From the NCBI RefSeq assembly GCF_009363095.1, contig NZ_CP045295.1, positions 6,463,963 through 6,527,962 of the forward strand: a stretch of 64,000 nucleotides of DNA. The letters are read 5' to 3'. This DNA comes from Paenibacillus cellulositrophicus. GTDB lineage: Bacteria > Bacillota > Bacilli > Paenibacillales > Paenibacillaceae. The notes under the pieces are model-generated. The model made no database searches and was not told the DNA's origin. It saw nothing but the letters and a program-made list of their open reading frames with translations. Positions 59,214 to 64,000 of this stretch are shown here, piece by piece. Position 1 is the first letter of the stretch. Each line of letters begins with the position of its first letter. The position numbers and the translations under genes are program-made.

Positions 59214-60020
59214 ATGCCGGGATGTGCAGGTGTTGCGCTGTATCATACGGAACGGATTGGGGCGATGCAGGCTTTTGCCGCCGGGGAGGCTTTTTTTGAA
59301 AAGATCGACAGGGCTGTAACAGGGACGAGTTACTATGAGCTTTTGGAGTACGGAGATCATGAAGGCGATCACGATCTGGTGGAAACTTCCCCGGAGCAAT
59401 TACGGGCGAAAATCGGCACTGGAGAGGCTGAAGCCTTCTGGATGTACAGCCAGCAGCGCGGAACTTTGCCATGGGACGCCGCTTTTACTTATCATACGAG
59501 CGGATACGGCAGTTTCCCGCATATCGCCGCTTTTTGCGACAGCCCTCCGGAAGACACATATTCCGTTCTTAAAGAATGGCTGCGCCATATGGCAGAACAG
59601 TTCACCTTTCCTTATGCAATCATATACGAGGCGAGAAAAATGACGGATGCGATGAGCTACGCCACAGGGGACAACGGAAAAACCGCATTCCCTTATGAAA
59701 AAGCGTTTGCCTTCAACAAGGAGACCCCCGGCTTATACGGTGGACAAGCCCGCTATACCGGCAGCAAGCTGAGAATGGTTTACCCTGCCAATGTACTGAA
59801 CGGAGAGCATCTCAACATCGGGATTGCGGGTACGAATCTGGAAAACTGGATACAGAGCAGCCATGATCATGGTATACTTTACCGGGTGGGCGAAGAACGA
59901 TGGATGTGGGAAGTCGACCCCGCGAAACTTGAACAGGTGAATCAAATCTGTGGAGAGGCGGGTGCCTTGATCGCCTGGCAGCCCCGGCAGTCGAAGAAAC
60001 CGCGGCGCAAGCTGCCTTAA
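59214..60020 (+). CDS. Unknown protein, 268 residues, downstream of the RNA repair operon
   Basis: Not recognised. A soluble protein without signal or membrane helix. It has a hydrophobic-aromatic middle (GTLPWDAAFTYHTSGYGSFPHIAAF) and a basic C-terminal tail (RQSKKPRRKLP). The ATG at 59214 has GGAGG 7 nt upstream; the in-frame ATG at 59184 lacks one. It is co-directional with the kinase-HD/ligase pair but separated by 307 bp. It is followed 48 bp later by an MFS gene, probably in the same transcript. Any link to RNA repair is only positional. Confidence 0.75.
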   Translation: MPGCAGVALYHTERIGAMQAFAAGEAFFEKIDRAVTGTSYYELLEYGDHEGDHDLVETSPEQLRAKIGTGEAEAFWMYSQQRGTLPWDAAFTYHTSGYGSFPHIAAFCDSPPEDTYSVLKEWLRHMAEQFTFPYAIIYEARKMTDAMSYATGDNGKTAFPYEKAFAFNKETPGLYGGQARYTGSKLRMVYPANVLNGEHLNIGIAGTNLENWIQSSHDHGILYRVGEERWMWEVDPAKLEQVNQICGEAGALIAWQPRQSKKPRRKLP

Positions 60021-60068
60021 TCGCATCGATCACACTCATTTACATTTCATCAGGACCCGGAGGATGGT

Positions 60069-61319
60069 ATGTCACGACCTTTATTCCCGCGCTTAAAAGG
60101 AAACAGCAGGGGCTGTCTCGCCTTTGAGCCTTTTTTTCTTATACCGTACAGTATGGTGAGCACCTACGCGACGCTGTATATGTACGAGCTTGGCATCGCC
60201 GAAACCAGCATCGGCTGGATCACTACGATCGGCCTGATCGTTCAGGTGTTTTCTTCGTTTATCAGCGGTTATTTGACCGACCGGATGGGCCGCAAATCGG
60301 CCATCCTGTATTTTGACCTGTTCAGCTGGAGCTTGGCCACCATCCTGTGGGCGGTTTCGCACAATGTGTGGTTCTTCCTCATGGCGGCGCTCGTCAACGG
60401 GTTTCAGCGCGTGCCGCATACCGCGTTTTACTGCTTGATCGTCGAGGATACGAAGCCCGCCGACCGAACTTACGTCTTTACGCTGCTGCAGATTATTAGC
60501 GTGATCGGGGGGCTGTTCGCTCCGCTCGGCGGACTCCTGGTGGATCATTACGGCCTTGTGTCCGGCACACGCATCATGTACGTGCTTGCGTTCCTGATGA
60601 TGACGTTCCAGTTCGTGGGGCGGCATCTGTCGACGCGCGAAACCGAAATCGGCCAGAGAAAGATGCGGGAGACCCGCGATCTCGGGCTGAAGGAAAGCCT
60701 GATCGATTATGGCGGGGCGATTCGCGACATTGTAACGAGCAAGTCGCTCATGCTGATCTTTAGCGTATATATTTTGTTCAACTTCCAGGCCACGATGAAA
60801 ACGACTTATCTGTCGCTGTACATGGCGGATTACCTGCATGTGGGAAGCGGGCTGATTTCCCTGTTCCCAGCGGTGTCCTCCGTCATTATGCTGCTGACGC
60901 TGTGGCTGCTGATGCCCAAAATACCGGAGCACGCGGCGAACCGCTCGATGATGGCTGGTTTCTTCCTGTCGGTCGCTTCAAACGTCATGCTGGTGCTGTG
61001 GCCGACGTCGAACCTGGTTTGGATCGGGCTCAGCACGATTTTGGCCGCCGTAGGGCTGATGATCAGCTCGCCCTATTTGGAAGCAGCCGTGCAGAACGCG
61101 ATCGACGATGACAAACGGGCAAAAGTGTTCTCCATGCTGTCCGTGCTGATCCTGCTGCTTACATCTCCGGCAGGCATTATCGGCGGTTGGGCGTACAAGC
61201 TCGATCCGCGGATTCCCGTGTGGCTTGTGGCGGCTGCGTTCGCCGGCGCCGTTCTTCTGATGATGCTGCATCAGCGGCGGGAGAAGAGCCAAGAGACGCA
61301 GGCTGCGCTCCGGCAATAA
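60069..61319 (+). CDS. MFS transporter
   Basis: 416 residues with about twelve helices. The motif A region is SGYLTDRMGRKSAILYFD (about 75-92), the sixth-helix area is interrupted by a polar loop (ETEIGQRKMRETRDLGLK), and a short basic C-terminus follows. It resembles the MDR-like MFS subgroup common in Paenibacillus. GGAGGATGGT precedes the ATG. It is 48 bp downstream of the unknown gene at 59214 and ends at a good terminator. The substrate is unknown. Confidence 0.88.
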   Translation: MSRPLFPRLKGNSRGCLAFEPFFLIPYSMVSTYATLYMYELGIAETSIGWITTIGLIVQVFSSFISGYLTDRMGRKSAILYFDLFSWSLATILWAVSHNVWFFLMAALVNGFQRVPHTAFYCLIVEDTKPADRTYVFTLLQIISVIGGLFAPLGGLLVDHYGLVSGTRIMYVLAFLMMTFQFVGRHLSTRETEIGQRKMRETRDLGLKESLIDYGGAIRDIVTSKSLMLIFSVYILFNFQATMKTTYLSLYMADYLHVGSGLISLFPAVSSVIMLLTLWLLMPKIPEHAANRSMMAGFFLSVASNVMLVLWPTSNLVWIGLSTILAAVGLMISSPYLEAAVQNAIDDDKRAKVFSMLSVLILLLTSPAGIIGGWAYKLDPRIPVWLVAAAFAGAVLLMMLHQRREKSQETQAALRQ

Positions 61320-61331
61320 GGTTAACATAGC

Positions 61332-61371
61332 AAAGATCCCCTGCCGTATGTTCGGCAAAGGGATCTTTTTT
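61332..61371 (+). terminator. Intrinsic terminator after the MFS gene
   Basis: AAAGATCCC-N2-GCCG pairs with CGGC-N3-GGGATCTTT, followed by a T run. It starts 12 bp past the stop codon. Confidence 0.88.
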
Positions 61372-61528
61372 GAAGAGATCAGAAAGTATAAGTTTCGGAG
61401 GCTCCGCTTCCTGATCTCGCAAGAAAAACTTCCTTTAGACGCGGTCTGTCTTCTCTGAAGGTACGTCGATAGACGTTTTTCTTATTCGTTATGAAAAGCA
61501 CCTAAGGTGCAGTAATATTCGCAGTCGG

Positions 61529-62587
61529 TTATTTGGACGGTTGTGGCGATACCAAAATTTTGACTTGGCTTTTCTCTTTCAGCAGCGCCTCAAAGCCCTG
61601 TTCGACGATCTCGCTTAAAGCAATGCGCTTCGTAACGAGCTTATCAGCCGCGAAATAGCCCTGCTGCATCAGGCTGATTACAGCCGGGAACACGTCCCGG
61701 TAACCGATGATGCCGGCGATATTGCGTTCCTGCATGACGATCTGGTTCGGATGGATCGGGGCTTCCCGTTCGAAAATGCTGACAATCATAATTTGACCGC
61801 TGATTTTCGTCGATTGAATCGCTTGGTTCAAGACAGCCGGGACGCCTGTAACTTCATAGGCAACGTCCGCGCCGCCTTGTGTGAGGCGATGGATTTCTTG
61901 GACGACGTCAACGTCTGCAGGGTTGAGCGCGATGGCCCCCAGCTCTTCCGCCTTGCTCCGCCGCTCAGGCGATAGTTCTACGGCGTAGATTTCCGCAGCA
62001 CCCGACGCTTTCAGCGCTTCGATGACTAGCAGGCCGATCGGCCCCGCCCCGAATACGACCGCGCGGTCGCCCACCTTGAAGCGGCTGGAACGGACGGCAT
62101 ACAGCGCAACTGCCGACGGCTCGACCAAAGCGCCCTGCTCGTAGGAGACGCTGTCCGGAATATGATGAACCATATGCTCATCGGCCGCCACGTATTCGGA
62201 GAAGCCACCCCCGCCGCCGGCGAGTCCCAGGAAGCCCATTTTTTCGCAAAGGTTATATTTTCCCTGCTTGCAGGCGGCACAATGTCCGCAGGCGAACACA
62301 GGCTCAACAACGACCCGGTCGCCGGCTTTGAAGCGGGTCACGCCTTCGCCGACTTCCACGACCTGGCCGGAAAATTCATGTCCCATCACGACCGGGGCTT
62401 TCTCACCGGTTAATGGATGAGGCGCACCCTCCGGAATGAATATCGGCCCGGCGGCGTATTCATGCAGGTCGCTTCCGCAGATGCCGCACCATTCCACCTT
62501 GATTTTGACCTTACCTTGGAGGGCCGAAGGCTCCTCAATCGTTTCCACGCGCAAATCTTTCACGCCATGCCATCTCAATGCTTGCAT
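61529..62587 (-). CDS. bdhA: (R,R)-butanediol dehydrogenase-like zinc alcohol dehydrogenase
   Basis: 352 residues, very close to B. subtilis BdhA (KVKIKVEWCGICGSDLHEY, EKMGFLGLAGGGGGFSEYV, GIIGYRDVFPAV). Catalytic zinc ligands are C37, H70 and E71. Four structural-zinc cysteines C100, C103, C106 and C114 are present, which BdhA of B. subtilis lacks as I recall. VVFGAGPIGLLVIEA binds NAD. It interconverts acetoin and 2,3-butanediol. The ATG at 62587 has GGGAG about 11 nt upstream. A dyad GGAAACGTTTCC lies 60 bp upstream and matches a site before the divergent LacI gene. Confidence 0.92.
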   Translation of the reverse strand: MQALRWHGVKDLRVETIEEPSALQGKVKIKVEWCGICGSDLHEYAAGPIFIPEGAPHPLTGEKAPVVMGHEFSGQVVEVGEGVTRFKAGDRVVVEPVFACGHCAACKQGKYNLCEKMGFLGLAGGGGGFSEYVAADEHMVHHIPDSVSYEQGALVEPSAVALYAVRSSRFKVGDRAVVFGAGPIGLLVIEALKASGAAEIYAVELSPERRSKAEELGAIALNPADVDVVQEIHRLTQGGADVAYEVTGVPAVLNQAIQSTKISGQIMIVSIFEREAPIHPNQIVMQERNIAGIIGYRDVFPAVISLMQQGYFAADKLVTKRIALSEIVEQGFEALLKEKSQVKILVSPQPSK

Positions 62588-62646
62588 GAATCCGTCATCT
62601 CCCTATCAGGCAGTAAATAATATGGCGAGCGATATATCGAAAAATA

Positions 62647-62658
62647 GGAAACGTTTCC
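62647..62658 (-). promoter_or_regulatory. LacI-type operator before bdhA
   Basis: GGAAACGTTTCC is a perfect 12-bp palindrome with the central CG of LacI/CcpA sites, flanked by ATA. The near-identical ATAGGAAACGATTCCGA lies at 62874-62890. A TTGACA for bdhA lies further upstream (about 62690-62695, minus strand). Confidence 0.75.
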
Positions 62659-62833
62659 GATCCATATGATGTCACATTCTATTCTGCGTGTCAAATCATT
62701 TTTTAGGGCTATAGCGGGTGTTTTTAACCATGGTGCGAATGGAAGATTTACATGTCTATGTATAGAAATAAGCTGGGGTTATGCGTTGATTGCAGCGTCT
62801 GTCGGCTAAGCTGAGGCAACGGAATGGCGGGTA

Positions 62834-62888
62834 TGTTATAATATATACTGAAAAAGAAAAAAATGTCTTCCGGATAGGAAACGATTCC
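62834..62888 (+). promoter_or_regulatory. Promoter and operator of the LacI gene
   Basis: TGT-TATAAT (62834-62842) is an extended -10. GGAAACGATTCC (62877-62888) differs by one base from the bdhA palindrome and lies about 35 bp downstream, before the ribosome binding site. A LacI-family repressor bound here would block elongation. Confidence 0.75.
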
Positions 62889-62910
62889 GAAGTGAGAGGG
62901 ATTAATTCGC

Positions 62911-63936
62911 ATGTCCAACAAGAAAAAGGTGACCATTGAGGACGTCGCCAAGCAGGCGGGCGTCGGCATCGCCACCGTCTCCAGGGCGCTCAACAACAGC
63001 GGGGGAATCAGCGAGAAGACGAAGGCGAGGATCATGCAGGTGATCGATGAAATGGGCTTTGTCCCCAACACGTCGGCCCAAAGCCTCAAAATCCGCCAAA
63101 CCCACCAGATCGCGCTTGCCGTGCCGGATATCCGCAACGCGATCATTCCGGATATCGCCTGGTCGGTAGAGCAAGCCGCCAAGCAGCATGGATACCGGGT
63201 GGTGCAGATTAATACGCTTGGCAACGCCCGTCTGGAGCTGGAGACGCTGCGGGAGATCAAGAAGCTTCATGTGGACGGCCTCGTCCTGATGCCGCTGGCG
63301 TATCCCAAGCAGCTGGAAAGCTTGATTAACCAGGCGAGCATCCCGGTATCCGTCATCAATTACGGCAAGAAGCTCAGCCCGGATCTAAAGGCGGATATCG
63401 TGGGTCTCGCCCGCCAGGAAGGAAGGCTGGTCATGGAGCATCTGCTCCAGATCGGACGGGCACGGATTGCTTACGCAGGCGCGCCCAAGGACAAAATTGA
63501 AGAACGGTACCTGGCATACGAACAGTCGCTTAGGCATGTCGATGCTTCGCTGGTTTATTTCGGGGAAGATTTTTCGTTTGAGACCGGACGCCAGGCGGCC
63601 GATTATTTTTACAGCCTGAAACATATGCCGGACGCGATTTACGCCGTCAACGACATGGTGGCGATCGGGATCGTTAACCGCTTCAAGGAGCTTGGTATCC
63701 GGGTACCGCAGGATGTGGCGGTGGTCGGCATCGACAACAACTTGTGGGCGACCGTAACCACTCCGCAAATCAGCTCGGTGTCCATCATGGGCAGCGAAGT
63801 CGGCCGGCTGGCGGCAGAGCTGCTGCTGAAGCGGATCCAGTCGCACAATCCGCCGGATTACGAGCGGGTGGAGTTTGAGCCGCGTCTCATCGTAAGGGAA
63901 TCCAGCGTTTCAATGACGCAGTATTCGAATAAATAA
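62911..63936 (+). CDS. LacI family transcriptional regulator
   Basis: 341 residues. The N-terminal headpiece is VTIEDVAKQAGVGIATVSRALNN (about 7-29) with the hinge helix after NTSAQSLK. A periplasmic-binding-like effector domain ends in SVSIMGSEVGRLAAELLLKRI. GAGAGGG lies about 11 nt before the ATG. Matching palindromes in its own leader and before bdhA point to control of itself and butanediol dehydrogenase. The gene cut off at the right edge may also belong to its regulon. The effector sugar or polyol is unknown. Confidence 0.94.
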   Translation: MSNKKKVTIEDVAKQAGVGIATVSRALNNSGGISEKTKARIMQVIDEMGFVPNTSAQSLKIRQTHQIALAVPDIRNAIIPDIAWSVEQAAKQHGYRVVQINTLGNARLELETLREIKKLHVDGLVLMPLAYPKQLESLINQASIPVSVINYGKKLSPDLKADIVGLARQEGRLVMEHLLQIGRARIAYAGAPKDKIEERYLAYEQSLRHVDASLVYFGEDFSFETGRQAADYFYSLKHMPDAIYAVNDMVAIGIVNRFKELGIRVPQDVAVVGIDNNLWATVTTPQISSVSIMGSEVGRLAAELLLKRIQSHNPPDYERVEFEPRLIVRESSVSMTQYSNK

Positions 63937-63975
63937 CATAAGGAAATGCTTCGGCACACATGGGAAGGGGACAGG

Positions 63976-64000
63976 ATGATGAACGAAGAAATCGGCGCAC
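63976..64000 (+). CDS. Start of an unknown gene cut by the right edge
   Basis: GGGAAGGGG precedes two adjacent ATGs (63976 and 63979), and the visible residues are MMNEEIGA. The gene is co-directional with the LacI gene and begins 40 bp after it, so a two-gene operon is possible. Too little is visible to name it. Confidence 0.4.

Noticed and set aside
62647..62658. GGAAACGTTTCC as a CcpA cre site
   Set aside because: It resembles a cre box, but the near-identical copy before the adjacent LacI-family gene makes a local operator the better explanation. Dual use remains possible.
1..64000. CRISPR arrays, tRNA/rRNA genes, transposases, integrases and prophage genes
   Set aside because: None was seen on either strand. 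The only repeated arrays are the HAMP coding repeats and short operator-like repeats.

Overview
The window looks like chromosomal DNA of an endospore-forming Gram-positive of the Paenibacillus type. Reasons: moderate-to-high GC genes with strong GGAGG-type ribosome binding sites, two spore-germinant receptor operons, a soluble poly-HAMP hybrid kinase, MapA- and BdhA-like proteins close to those of Bacillus, a ZTP riboswitch before folD, and many intrinsic terminators. I see no rRNA or tRNA gene, no CRISPR array, no insertion sequence, no prophage and no origin.

Layout. 1-2.7 kb: a germinant receptor operon on the minus strand in the order B-A-C, with C running off the left edge. 2.9-10.7 kb: a divergent MurB, a nitroreductase/MarR/14-TM efflux group with tandem MarR boxes, a two-component system, a small membrane protein with a coupled mini-ORF, and an esterase. 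10.8-14.1 kb: WYL and TetR regulators, and an NmrA-like/SnoaL-like pair. 14.3-19.8 kb: a 1,821-residue kinase with about nine 92-residue HAMP repeats, GAF, HisKA/HATPase and three receiver domains. 20-24.5 kb: a TetR/YhgE pair sharing an operator, and map. 24.6-29 kb: a second B-A-C germinant receptor operon with a SigG-like promoter. 29-38.3 kb: aspA, a deleted DUF421 remnant, fabV, a Fur-box haem monooxygenase, exoA, an ArsR/efflux pair with twin operators, and an M29 aminopeptidase. 38.5-43.2 kb: a MacA/MacB-type exporter and folD with its ZTP riboswitch. 43.2-56.8 kb: TetR/SDR, a secreted coiled-coil protein, a VanZ/RDD protein, an amino-acid permease, a lipoprotein, TetR/efflux, an FMN reductase, and LysR/dapA. 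57.3-58.9 kb: a two-gene RNA repair cassette (polynucleotide kinase fused to HD, then a minimal RNA ligase). 59.2-64 kb: an unknown gene, an MFS gene, bdhA and a LacI regulator with a matching operator pair.

How it works together. The main theme is local regulator/effector pairs. At least five regulators (MarR, TetR at 20.5 kb, ArsR, TetR at 50.8 kb, LacI) have an inverted-repeat site near their own gene, and four of these have a matching or related site before the neighbouring transporter or enzyme. The most distinctive items are the kinase-HD plus ligase RNA repair operon, the giant poly-HAMP kinase, and several short leader or operator structures that the genes do not explain. Everything here was read by eye. 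Family assignments rest on motifs and remembered homologues, not on searches.
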